Part shown: positions 50,428-58,374 of the stretch, piece after piece
How the letters are laid out: each line of letters starts with the position of its first letter
How positions within the stretch are numbered: position 1 is the first letter of the stretch
Assembly: GCF_900110255.1 (NCBI RefSeq)
Contig: NZ_FODD01000039.1
Span: 1 to 64,000, forward strand
DNA from: Actinacidiphila rubida
GTDB lineage: Bacteria > Actinomycetota > Actinomycetes > Streptomycetales > Streptomycetaceae
Length of the DNA stretch: 64,000 bases
Direction: 5' to 3'
The notes under the pieces: model-generated
What the model was told of the DNA's origin: nothing
The model's database searches: none
What the model saw: only the letters and a program-made list of their open reading frames with translations
Made by a program: the position numbers and the translations under genes

Positions 50428-50826
50428 ATCCGCCCCGTCACTCCCCACCGCCAGAGCCGGCCTTCTTCCGGGCAGCCGTCGTTCCAGCAGCGCCTTCGGC
50501 AGGCCGCCGAGCTCGTCGAGATGCTGTGGCCCCGGGACCACGAGGACGAGCGCACCGCGCACGAGGAGGCCGCGCGCAAGCGGGCCTTCGGCCTGTACAC
50601 CGCCGTCCTGCAGGCGGCCGAGGACGCCGCGGTCACCCGGGCCCGGCTGACCTCCCGCCCCCACCCGCCGACCCGGACCGCCCAGCTCCGGGGACTGCTC
50701 GCCCGGCAGAACACCCGCCGCGACGCGGCATACCGGGCGCTGTCGAAGCTGCTGGACGCGCAACTCGCCGCCGGGCCGCAGCACTCGTCGTCTGCGGCAG
50801 GCGGCTCCCATTCTCCTTGCTCCTGA
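50428..50826 (+). CDS. Helical protein, 132 aa, ATC start
   Basis: GGAGGAACG precedes ATC 50428; the coding pattern extends from there through F-Q-Q-R-L-R-Q-A-A-E-L-V-E-M to the first ATG (50521), which lies inside a helix. The rest is a long charged helix (D-H-E-D-E-R-T-A-H-E-E-A-A-R-K-R) probably forming a coiled coil. Unknown function. Confidence 0.52.
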   Translation: MRPVTPHRQSRPSSGQPSFQQRLRQAAELVEMLWPRDHEDERTAHEEAARKRAFGLYTAVLQAAEDAAVTRARLTSRPHPPTRTAQLRGLLARQNTRRDAAYRALSKLLDAQLAAGPQHSSSAAGGSHSPCS

Positions 50827-50841
50827 CCCTCCCGGAGGACC

Positions 50842-51663
50842 GTGCCCGACCCTGACAGCAACCGGCCCGGTGACGGCTGCCCGCTCGATCCGAATGCCCT
50901 CTTTCCCCTCGCGGACTACGCGCCTGCCGCCGGCACGACCGCGGATGACCGAAAGCGGTCCTCCCGGAAGTTCGTCTTCAGCCGCGCGCTGCGGACCAAG
51001 GGCTTCAAGGCCGCCGGCGAGACCACGGAACGCCTGCACACGTTCCTGCTCAACGAGCCCGAATACACCCTGCTGGCCAACCACCATGAGGGCGACAGCA
51101 GCTTCGCCGTGCTGTTCGACTCCTCGGCCACCTGGGACATCCCCGGCACCGCCAATCTCGTGGCCGTGCACCTCGTCCGCAACCAGATGTGGCGGACGTT
51201 CGACTTCGACACGGCACATCTGCCGATGGTGGCGCTGGCGCAGCAGTGGCTGGTGGCCCGGGGATGCCCGCCCGAAGCCATCGTGCTGCCGCCCGAACGG
51301 GCCACCCAACCCGCCGACCAGGAGACCACGATCCTGGAGACGCACCTGCGGACATCGCCCGATCGGTACACACTCGTCGACCACTACACCGACGACGGCG
51401 GCCCGTTCGAGTCCTGGGCCCTGCTGCGCGATACGCACCCCGAATCAGCCGGCACCCCGGTGCGAGTTTTTATCGAGGCAGCGGACATGAATGCCGGCAC
51501 CTACACCTTGCGCGAAGGCGGGTTCGCCGATGAGGACGGGGCGCGGGAATGGCTGGATGGGCGCCCCGGACCGCTTCCTCCGGCATTGCGCACTTCCCGG
51601 CCCGGCGCAGCCTCCCGGCCTGCGGTACCCCCACCTTCGGGGGCTTCGGGGCCGCGCCGCTGA
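50842..51663 (+). CDS. Hypothetical protein, 273 aa
   Basis: GTG 50842 follows GGAGGACC. The protein has two similar strand-rich parts (Y-T-L-L-A-N-H-H-E-G-D-S-S-F-A-V-L-F and Y-T-L-V-D-H-Y-T-D-D-G-G-P-F-E-S-W-A), an internal repeat suggesting a duplicated domain. The tail is Pro-rich. No catalytic residues recognised. A promoter-like gap follows it. Confidence 0.6.
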   Translation: MPDPDSNRPGDGCPLDPNALFPLADYAPAAGTTADDRKRSSRKFVFSRALRTKGFKAAGETTERLHTFLLNEPEYTLLANHHEGDSSFAVLFDSSATWDIPGTANLVAVHLVRNQMWRTFDFDTAHLPMVALAQQWLVARGCPPEAIVLPPERATQPADQETTILETHLRTSPDRYTLVDHYTDDGGPFESWALLRDTHPESAGTPVRVFIEAADMNAGTYTLREGGFADEDGAREWLDGRPGPLPPALRTSRPGAASRPAVPPPSGASGPRR

Positions 51664-51746
51664 CGCCCCGCGCCGGTAGATAGCACGAAAAATACCGTCA
51701 GGCAAAACGCGTTTTCTCCAGATCATAGAACCGTTCCCCGCCGCAC

Positions 51747-51761
51747 CCACTGCACCAGTGG
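51747..51761. promoter_or_regulatory. Operator-like palindrome
   Basis: CCACTG-CAC-CAGTGG is a perfect 6-bp-arm palindrome 40 nt upstream of the ATG at 51802, in the 138-nt gap that is AT-rich at its start. It is a plausible repressor site for the following gene set. Confidence 0.35.
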
Positions 51762-51801
51762 TTCCCTTCTTCCGATTCCTCTGCCAGGAGGCTATTTCCG
51801 C

Positions 51802-52338
51802 ATGCGTCAATTCCCCAAGTTCACTGCTCCGGGAAGCATTCCGCCGTCGCGCGAACCCGTCCCCACCGCCCCGGCGCCGGTTCCGGTGGACGCTGACGGG
51901 GTGCTGGAGGTGCTGGCGGCCGAGGTCCGCGAACGCTTCGGGCACAGCCTGGGGGACCTGCGCACCCTGACGGCCACCGAGCCCCATCGGGTCCCGGGAG
52001 TCAGTGAGGTGCTGCGCTGGTTCGACCAGGTCACCGAGGCCCAGAAGTTCCTGGAGGACGCCGAGAACGCCCTGGTGGACGTCCTGGCCACTGGGGACAC
52101 CGCGCCGCTGACCGAGGACCAGATGGTCCTGGCGGCCACAGTGGATGCCGCGGTGACCGTGCGGGACGGGCGCGCCTTGGTGGTCCGCTTCTTGCTCAAC
52201 CCGGACGCCCCCGGCAAACAGGACGGGAGGGCCAGGGGTGAGGCGCTGGGAGTGCGGCGCCCGCCAGCCCTGACCACCAGCATGCCGCCCCGCTCGGCCA
52301 CCTCGGCGTCCGCATCGGCAGCAGGGGTGCGCCGATGA
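51802..52338 (+). CDS. Hypothetical protein, 178 aa
   Basis: ATG 51802 with CAGGAGG 12 nt upstream. Helical N-terminal half (L-E-V-L-A-A-E-V-R-E-R-F-G-H) and a strand pair (V-T-V-R-D-G-R-A-L-V-V-R-F-L-L), then a Ser/Ala-rich tail. Follows an operator-like palindrome, so it may begin a new transcript. Overlaps the next gene by 4 nt. No family. Confidence 0.55.
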   Translation: MRQFPKFTAPGSIPPSREPVPTAPAPVPVDADGVLEVLAAEVRERFGHSLGDLRTLTATEPHRVPGVSEVLRWFDQVTEAQKFLEDAENALVDVLATGDTAPLTEDQMVLAATVDAAVTVRDGRALVVRFLLNPDAPGKQDGRARGEALGVRRPPALTTSMPPRSATSASASAAGVRR

Positions 52339-52808
52339 ACGCCGCCGAGATGCCCACCACCCAGGACAGCGCCATCGTCGAAGCCTTCGGCCGGCCGATG
52401 GACGTGCTGTATACCCAGGTCGAGACCGGCGAGGCACTGCCGGCCCTGGTGAGGGTCCTGGAACTGCGCTCCTGGCTGGCGATGGTCGAGGACCAGGCCG
52501 TGCAGACGCGACAGCGCATCCACGAAGCAAGGGCCAAGGCCGTCGACCTGTACGGGACATCGGCGGACGACCTGCGGTTCGATGTGGCCGTCCTGGAGGC
52601 GACCCAGCGCGTTGGCCTCCGCTACGCCGAGACCCTCGGCGAGCTGCTGCAGAACGCGCCGGCGACGTCGCCGACCGCGCGGCGGCCGGTGTCGTTCACC
52701 CACGCCACGGCCCATGCCGTGGCGACGGCGGACGGCGCTCTGACCGTGCGGCCGGTCCGGACCAGCGAACGGGTCACGGAGGTGGGCGCTGGTCGCCACC
52801 GCCGCTGA
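52335..52808 (+). CDS. Coiled-coil hypothetical protein, 157 aa
   Basis: ATG 52335 overlaps the previous stop (ATGA). Residues 35-110 form long heptad-like helices (L-R-S-W-L-A-M-V-E-D-Q-A-V-Q-T-R-Q-R-I-H). The tail is Thr/Ala-rich and basic. Probably a structural or partner protein of the neighbouring helical genes. Confidence 0.52.
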   Translation: MNAAEMPTTQDSAIVEAFGRPMDVLYTQVETGEALPALVRVLELRSWLAMVEDQAVQTRQRIHEARAKAVDLYGTSADDLRFDVAVLEATQRVGLRYAETLGELLQNAPATSPTARRPVSFTHATAHAVATADGALTVRPVRTSERVTEVGAGRHRR

Positions 52809-53196
52809 CATCGCCACCCGGATCGAGGCTCTGTGGGGCCAGCCGCTTGCCGGACTCCGCCTGGAAACAGAAGCACACCCCGACACCACGTTGATCGGTG
52901 CAGTCCTGCGGCTGCACAGCGACATCGAGTTCGCCGAACGCAGCATCGACTCCCTCCGCGGCCGGCTCCGGAGTCTGACCATCTCGCCGCAGGCGATCGA
53001 TGAACCTAACGCCCGTGACCTGCTCGATAGCGCCCAGCGGTTGGCGTTGGCGGTCACCGCCCGCAACGCCCATCTGGCAGCCGCCACCGCGGTCCTGGAC
53101 GGCCTGCGCCGCCGTGAGCCGCCACCTGCGCCGGCGCTGCCCGCAGCTCTGGCCGCCGGCCCCGCCCAGCCCGCGGACCTTCTCCGCACCCGCTGA
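52789..53196 (+). CDS. Helical protein, 135 aa, CTG start with ideal SD
   Basis: GGAGGTGGGCG precedes CTG 52789, and the reading (A-A-D-I-A-T-R-I-E-A-L-W-G-Q-P-L) is coding well before the first canonical TTG (52891). It overlaps the previous gene by 20 nt. Helical throughout, with H-S-D-I-E-F-A-E-R-S-I-D-S-L-R-G and a Pro-rich end. Unknown function. Confidence 0.58.
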   Translation: MVATAADIATRIEALWGQPLAGLRLETEAHPDTTLIGAVLRLHSDIEFAERSIDSLRGRLRSLTISPQAIDEPNARDLLDSAQRLALAVTARNAHLAAATAVLDGLRRREPPPAPALPAALAAGPAQPADLLRTR

Positions 53197-53258
53197 ACCA
53201 ACTTCCAGCCCGACATCCCCGAACCCCCAGTCCCCTTCACCAGGAGAGTGCTTTCTTC

Positions 53259-54161
53259 TTGACCGCCATCGGTCTGTCCCGTGCCGCTGTCGCCGACCTG
53301 GACCGTGTCACCCAAGCGCTGGATATGCTCGCCCCGCGCTGGAGCGTGTGGACGCTGATGTCCCTGTCCGAGCAGCCGCTGCGCTATACCGAGATCAAGC
53401 CGCGCCTGGCGCTGCTGGCCGATGGCCAGCTCAGCCCCCGTTTGAAGGCCCTCACGGCGGACGGGCTGGTGGCACGTGAGGCGGTCAGCGCCCGCAATGT
53501 CGCCTACGGGCTGACCGACCGGGGCCAGGCCATCGCCCCGGTTCTGCGCGCCCTGGTCGAGTGGGGGGATGCCCGGCTGGAGAAGCGGAAGGTCCCCAGC
53601 AAGAGTCTGCCGGGGATGTGGGAGCCGGAGCGGATACCGGCCGCACAGAACGCCGAGGACACCCTCGCGCTGATCACCGCCCGGCACATCACCGCCACCA
53701 TGTGGGGGTTGCGGGCCGCAGGCACCGCGACCGGCTCCGAACTCGCCGCGATTCTGCCCGGGGCGCTGACCGCGGGCCGTCTGTACGCGCCACTGGGCCA
53801 GCTCGTCGACGACGAGTTCGCCGAGCGCACCGGCAGCCGCGGCTACCGCCTCACCGACCACGGCCGGTCCCTGGGCCCGGTCTTCCGCGCACTGTCGGCC
53901 TGGGCGGCCGGCCGACCCGCCACCTCCGCGCGCAAGCACCCCATCTGGACGATGGAGGAGCCCCAGCAGGAGGGACCGGTCCGCCCGGCGGCCCCCCGCC
54001 GACCCGTCTCCCTGGCGGGGGTGACGATCCCCGCCCCCGGCCCCGCCCTGTCGACAGCGCCCGGCCCCGGCGCGAAGTGGCGGCCAGGTGACCTGTTCTC
54101 CCATGGCGGCACTGCCGCGCCGCTGGCCGGTGCCGGTGCGACGGGTGGGCGTGGCCGATGA
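53259..54161 (+). CDS. Double HxlR-type winged-helix regulator
   Basis: A 300-aa protein with two HxlR-like winged helices. The first has M-L-A-P-R-W-S-V-W-T-L-M and L-S-P-R-L-K-A-L-T-A-D-G-L-V. The second has A-R-H-I-T-A-T-M-W-G-L and G-R-L-Y-A-P-L-G-Q-L. HxlR proteins normally have one domain and act as dimers, so this is a single-chain version. The N-terminal Cys used for sensing in some relatives is absent. TTG start with GGAGAG upstream. Overlaps a second such gene by 4 nt. Confidence 0.78.
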   Translation: MTAIGLSRAAVADLDRVTQALDMLAPRWSVWTLMSLSEQPLRYTEIKPRLALLADGQLSPRLKALTADGLVAREAVSARNVAYGLTDRGQAIAPVLRALVEWGDARLEKRKVPSKSLPGMWEPERIPAAQNAEDTLALITARHITATMWGLRAAGTATGSELAAILPGALTAGRLYAPLGQLVDDEFAERTGSRGYRLTDHGRSLGPVFRALSAWAAGRPATSARKHPIWTMEEPQQEGPVRPAAPRRPVSLAGVTIPAPGPALSTAPGPGAKWRPGDLFSHGGTAAPLAGAGATGGRGR

Positions 54162-54811
54162 GCAAGCGACCTTCCTCCACCACCGATCTGGTCGTCGCCG
54201 CTGCCGAGCTGCTGGGGCGGCAGTGGACCACCCGTCTGACCGCTGAGCTGACCGACCACGGGCCGGTGCCGATCGGGTTGGTCGCAGGCACGTTCTCGGA
54301 CCTGACGCACGACCAGTTCTCCTACGGGCTGCGGGCGCTGCGCGACCGGGGCCTGGTCGCCTACGGCAAGGACTCCGGACGCGACTGCTACGTCCTCACC
54401 GACGCCGGTGAGGGGCTCGGCGATGTCCACGATGCGCTGTCCCGCTGGGCCCGCAAGCACCACTTCCCCGCCGAGGAGGGCGACTTCGTCACCCGGGTCG
54501 AGGCCGGTCTGCGGTTGCTGCGCGACCGGGACCTGCTCACGGTGCTGGACACCGCCGGCCCGGACCGTGCCAGCGAGCTCGACCCGGAGGCAGAGCGCAG
54601 CCTTACCGATGCCGGTTTCATGTACGTCCTGCGCGACGGCGAACCCGCCCTGACCTCTGCCGGGCAGGACCTTCGCGGTCCGCTGACCGCGCTGGCCTCC
54701 TGGGCACGTGCCCACGCCAGCCTGCTCCAGCGGCGAACAGATACCCGGCCCGGGCTGCGCGCCACCATCCCAGGACCCGCCCGGACTCCGGCGGCTCGGC
54801 GGTCCGCTTGA
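54158..54811 (+). CDS. Second double HxlR-type regulator
   Basis: A 217-aa paralogue of the previous gene. The first winged helix reads L-L-G-R-Q-W-T-T-R-L-T-A-E-L and F-S-Y-G-L-R-A-L-R-D-R-G-L-V. The second domain is shorter (L-R-L-L-R-D-R-D-L-L-T-V-L, S-L-T-D-A-G-F-M). The pair could form heterodimers that regulate the MFS and ATP-grasp genes that follow. ATG start overlapping the previous stop. Confidence 0.72.
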   Translation: MSKRPSSTTDLVVAAAELLGRQWTTRLTAELTDHGPVPIGLVAGTFSDLTHDQFSYGLRALRDRGLVAYGKDSGRDCYVLTDAGEGLGDVHDALSRWARKHHFPAEEGDFVTRVEAGLRLLRDRDLLTVLDTAGPDRASELDPEAERSLTDAGFMYVLRDGEPALTSAGQDLRGPLTALASWARAHASLLQRRTDTRPGLRATIPGPARTPAARRSA

Positions 54812-56037
54812 CCCACCGGCTCTCCCCGCCAGGGTTGTGGCGTGGGGTGTACCTGCCGCGGGCGGCGGATGCCGGGGCGATGGCGACCGCCACGTACACC
54901 GTGCCCCTGCTGGTCCTGGCCACCACCGAATCCCCGGTCCTGACCGGGCTGGCGTTCGCGCTGGAATGGGTGCCCCGGCTCGCCTCCTTCGGGCGGGCCG
55001 GGGCCTTGGTCGCCCGCCACGGCGCCAGCCACGTCATGAGGATGGCGGCTGCCGTCCGCGCATTGGTCCTCCTGGCGGCCGTTCCGGTGCTGGCCGGCGC
55101 GGCCAGCGGGGCTGCCACGACGGTGACGGTGATGGCCCTGGCCGCGCTGAACGGCGTCCTGTCGCAGTTCAGCTACGTCGCCGCTGAGACCGCGGGCGCT
55201 GTCGCCAGCCAGGCAACCACCCGCCCGCACCGGGTCCAGGGCGTGCTGCTGGGTATCGACCAGGGCGCCATGCTCGCCGGACCCGCAGCCGGCTCAGCCC
55301 TCCTGCAATGGGCCGGACCCGGCTGGCTTCTCGGCGCGGTCGCCGCGATGTCCGCGACAGCCGCCGCTGCCGTTCCGACCGGACCTCAACCCCCGAAAGA
55401 GTCGTCCATCGAACGCGGTTCGGTACCCGCCATGTCGGGATGGGCGACACTGCGGTCCCGGCCCGCACTGGCGTGGCTGGTCGCCGGCCTCGCGGTATCC
55501 AACCTGGCCACCGGCACGCTGGAGGCCGCCGCTCCGGTGATCGTGGTCCGGAACCTGGGGCAGTCCAGCGCGTCGGTGGGAGCGGTGTGGTCGGTAGCTG
55601 CCGCGGCGACGCTGCTCGTGGTGGCGGCCAGCCGGCCGGCGATCGAGCGGTGGGGGCTATGGCCGGTCGGCGCGCTGTCCGCGGGCGTAGCGTCCGCCGC
55701 CTGCCTCGGCGTCGCCCAGGCTCACCGCTTCCCGGCCTACACGGTGCTGGTCGCGGTCCTGATGGCCTCCGAAGCCGGGATGACCGTAGTGCTGCGGACC
55801 CTGCGTTCGCAGCTCGTCCCCCAGGAGGCGTTCGCCCCGACCCTGGCCGCCACCATCTTGATCCTGCTCCTGCCGTTCCCGCTGGCCGGCGTCCTGGTTG
55901 CCTGCACCCCGCCCGCCGTCCTCAGCCAGCTCCTGACCGGCCTCGCCGCGCTCCAGGCCATGGCGTTGGCGGCGGCGTTCACCAAGGCCCGCACGGCCCT
56001 CGCACCGCACCGGACTGCTGCCGCCTCGTCCGGCTGA
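54808..56037 (+). CDS. MFS transporter
   Basis: A 409-aa membrane protein of about 12 helices. It has A-D-A-G-A-M-A-T-A-T-Y near the start and G-A-L-V-A-R-H-G-A-S-H in the 2-3 loop, as in enterobactin-exporter-type and other drug/metabolite MFS proteins. The start overlaps the regulator stop by 4 nt. It directly precedes an ATP-grasp ligase, the usual neighbour order for export of a ligated product. Not closely alike to the MFS at 29331. Confidence 0.83.
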   Translation: MTHRLSPPGLWRGVYLPRAADAGAMATATYTVPLLVLATTESPVLTGLAFALEWVPRLASFGRAGALVARHGASHVMRMAAAVRALVLLAAVPVLAGAASGAATTVTVMALAALNGVLSQFSYVAAETAGAVASQATTRPHRVQGVLLGIDQGAMLAGPAAGSALLQWAGPGWLLGAVAAMSATAAAAVPTGPQPPKESSIERGSVPAMSGWATLRSRPALAWLVAGLAVSNLATGTLEAAAPVIVVRNLGQSSASVGAVWSVAAAATLLVVAASRPAIERWGLWPVGALSAGVASAACLGVAQAHRFPAYTVLVAVLMASEAGMTVVLRTLRSQLVPQEAFAPTLAATILILLLPFPLAGVLVACTPPAVLSQLLTGLAALQAMALAAAFTKARTALAPHRTAAASSG

Positions 56038-56078
56038 CCCCGCCAACCCATCCTCTCGCCGTCGCGTTCGGAGTGTTC

Positions 56079-57332
56079 TTGCCTTCTCGTCCCACCGTTC
56101 TGATCACCATGCCCGGCGACTTCTCCTACAGGGGGTTCTGCCTCCAACAGGTGGCCGCCGCCTACGACGTGGTCGTCATCGACTCCGCCCCGCCTACTGC
56201 TGAGCACGCCCCGTACGTCGCTGACTTCGAGATCGCCGATCCTTACGACGAGCAGTCCCTGCTGGCGGCCGGCCGTGCCCTCGCCGACCGGCACGCCCTG
56301 GGCGGGGTGATGACCTGGACCGAGTGGATGCTGGTGCCCACCGCCCGTCTCGCCGAACACCTCGGACTGCCCTCCAACACCACCGAGGTGATGCTGGCCT
56401 GCCGCAACAAGGCCACCGCGCGGACCGCTTTCACCCGCGCGGGCGTGCCGTCGGCAGCGTCGATGAAGGCCGCCACGCTGCTGGAGGCGGGACCGGCGAC
56501 CCATGCCGTCGGCGGCTTCCCCGTCGTGATCAAACCGGCCGCCCATGCCGCGAGCGTCGGCGCTATCTACGTCGACCGCGGCGAGGACCTCCCCGGTGCC
56601 TTCCCCTTCGCGACCGCCGGCGCCGCCCTGGCACGGGAGTCGACCGAGGTGCTGGTCGAGGAGTACCTCGACGGGCCGGAAGTCAGCGTGGAGACCGTCA
56701 CGTTCGCCGGCGCCACCATCCCGGTGGCCGTGACCCGCAAGACCCTCGGGTCGCTGCCATACTTCGAGGAGACCGGCCACCTTGTTGCCGCCGGTGACCC
56801 GCTTCTGGCCGAAGCCGGGCCAGTCGCGGTCGCCGCTGTGCGCGCCCTAGGCGTGGAATGCGGGGTCTGCCACACCGAGATCCGCCACACCTCCCGCGGA
56901 CCCCGGGTCATCGAGGTCAACGCACGCCTCGCCGGGGACATGATCGGCCGCCTCGTCGAGTTGGCCACCGGCATCCAGCTCGCCCGCGCCGCCGCCGACA
57001 TCGCCTGCCGGCGCGCCCCCGACCTCACCCCCACCCGCCACCAGGCAGCCTCCGTCCGCATTCACTATCCCCAGGTCTCCGGCACCGTCACCTCCCGCCA
57101 CCTCACCCGCGGCTTCGCCGCCGGCACACCCTGGCTGGACCGCGCCACCTGGCTATGCGAGGACGGCGACCGCCTGGTCCTCCCGCCGGAAGGCTCGAGT
57201 TTCACCGCCCGGGCCGGACTGGTCGTGGTCACCGCACCGACCGCGGCCCTGGCCGCCAGACGCGCCGAACGGGCCTTCGGCCACATGAGCGTGGACGTCG
57301 CCCCGGCCACAGAGCCGCTGCCCGCGGCCTGA
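56079..57332 (+). CDS. ATP-grasp ligase-like protein (third copy)
   Basis: A 417-aa ATP-grasp enzyme. The N-terminal part reads V-L-I-T-M-P-G-D-F-S-Y; the ATP-binding strand is P-V-V-I-K-P-A-A-H-A-A-S-V-G; next comes V-E-E-Y-L-D-G-P-E-V-S-V-E, and the metal end V-I-E-V-N-A-R-L-A-G-D. These motifs resemble amino-acid ligases that make dipeptides. TTG 56079 follows TCGGAG by 5 nt. Together with the upstream MFS and two regulators it forms a compact regulator-exporter-ligase set. Confidence 0.87.
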   Translation: MPSRPTVLITMPGDFSYRGFCLQQVAAAYDVVVIDSAPPTAEHAPYVADFEIADPYDEQSLLAAGRALADRHALGGVMTWTEWMLVPTARLAEHLGLPSNTTEVMLACRNKATARTAFTRAGVPSAASMKAATLLEAGPATHAVGGFPVVIKPAAHAASVGAIYVDRGEDLPGAFPFATAGAALARESTEVLVEEYLDGPEVSVETVTFAGATIPVAVTRKTLGSLPYFEETGHLVAAGDPLLAEAGPVAVAAVRALGVECGVCHTEIRHTSRGPRVIEVNARLAGDMIGRLVELATGIQLARAAADIACRRAPDLTPTRHQAASVRIHYPQVSGTVTSRHLTRGFAAGTPWLDRATWLCEDGDRLVLPPEGSSFTARAGLVVVTAPTAALAARRAERAFGHMSVDVAPATEPLPAA

Positions 57333-57372
57333 TCAATCCCCGTCAGTCCGGCCCTTTCGACAGAAAGCACCT

Positions 57373-57726
57373 GTGACCTCAACTCCCCGTGACATGAGCG
57401 GATTCGCGCGCCGCCAGCGCCTGCTCCGTGACAGCTCGTACGACGACCTGCTCGTGGCGCCTCGCTACCTGGCAGGCAGCGCCGGCGCCCCGTTGAACGC
57501 CTGCCGCCGCAACGCCACCCTGCTCCGCCCCCCTGTCTCGGTGCCTGAGCGGCCGGCGGTGCCGACGCCGCTGGAGGTCGCCCGCCGGCAGCAGCGCCGG
57601 GCACCGGCACTGCGCGCGGTCAGCGTGCCGCGCTGGTCGACCAGCACCGCAACCCGACATCTGCCGCCGCCTGCTCCGCCTGTCGCCGCCCCAAGCGCGA
57701 GTACCGCCCCGGGGCCGGGCCGATGA
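57373..57726 (+). CDS. Truncated DUF317-like small protein
   Basis: A 117-aa product starting at GTG 57373 (AGAAAG 5 nt upstream). It contains L-L-V-A-P-R-Y-L-A-G-S, the DUF317 opening motif, but then turns into a Pro/Arg-rich stretch without the rest of the domain. It may be a degenerate DUF317 gene or a short protein that keeps just the motif. Its stop overlaps the next ATG. Confidence 0.5.
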   Translation: MTSTPRDMSGFARRQRLLRDSSYDDLLVAPRYLAGSAGAPLNACRRNATLLRPPVSVPERPAVPTPLEVARRQQRRAPALRAVSVPRWSTSTATRHLPPPAPPVAAPSASTAPGPGR

Positions 57727-58253
57727 ACCCGCCGACCCCCGGGAGGACTCCCATAGCGCTGCACGCGACCGACTTCTTCACCCAGGCCCTCGACCTGCCC
57801 CTTGACGCCGCTGTCGTCATCGGCGACACCTTCTACGCCGCCCCCGCGGCGGCGTCCCCGTTGCGGCTGCGGATCCGGTTCTCGCCGACCATCCGGCAGA
57901 ACGTGTACAGCGGCCTGCACCTGGCCGTGATCCACCCCGACCACGGCGCCATCGACAGCCACCACCTGACCTTCGCCGACCACGGCACTTTCACCGCCCG
58001 CGACGAACGCCTGCACGCCGAGGGGCACATCAACCTCAAACCCGGCACCATCCGCGACGGCTCAGCAGAAGGCCCGCCGTGGGCGGAGGGCGACTTCACC
58101 GGCCTGCAGGAGGCGCTCAGCCAGTACGTGCGGATGTGGTTCAACACCAGCATCCCGCCCCTGACCCCGCTCCCGGCCCGACGGATCCGGGTCCGCGGCG
58201 TCACCGCGCTGCCCACCCCGCCGGCCGACCGGACACCCCGCCGGCCCCGGTGA
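57723..58253 (+). CDS. Hypothetical protein, 176 aa
   Basis: ATG 57723 overlaps the previous stop (ATGA). An ATA at 57753 lies 5 nt after a much better SD (GGGAGGACTCCC), so the true start may be there. Strand-rich core: L-R-I-R-F-S-P-T-I-R-Q, H-L-A-V-I-H-P-D-H-G and E-G-H-I-N-L-K-P-G-T. C-terminal Pro/Arg tail. No family. Confidence 0.55.
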   Translation: MNPPTPGRTPIALHATDFFTQALDLPLDAAVVIGDTFYAAPAAASPLRLRIRFSPTIRQNVYSGLHLAVIHPDHGAIDSHHLTFADHGTFTARDERLHAEGHINLKPGTIRDGSAEGPPWAEGDFTGLQEALSQYVRMWFNTSIPPLTPLPARRIRVRGVTALPTPPADRTPRRPR

Positions 58254-58374
58254 AGCAGCCGACGACCACAGCCGCCCACGCGCCCCTGGGAACGGTCGCA
58301 GTGATCACCAGCCCACCAGCCGTTCCCGCTTCGCCCCTTCGCCTGTTCATCCGACTCCGGGAGACTCTTTCCTA

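Noticed and set aside
51664..51801. A possible small gene in the gap before 51802.
   Set aside because: No start with SD; the stretch looks like a promoter/operator gap with a palindrome.
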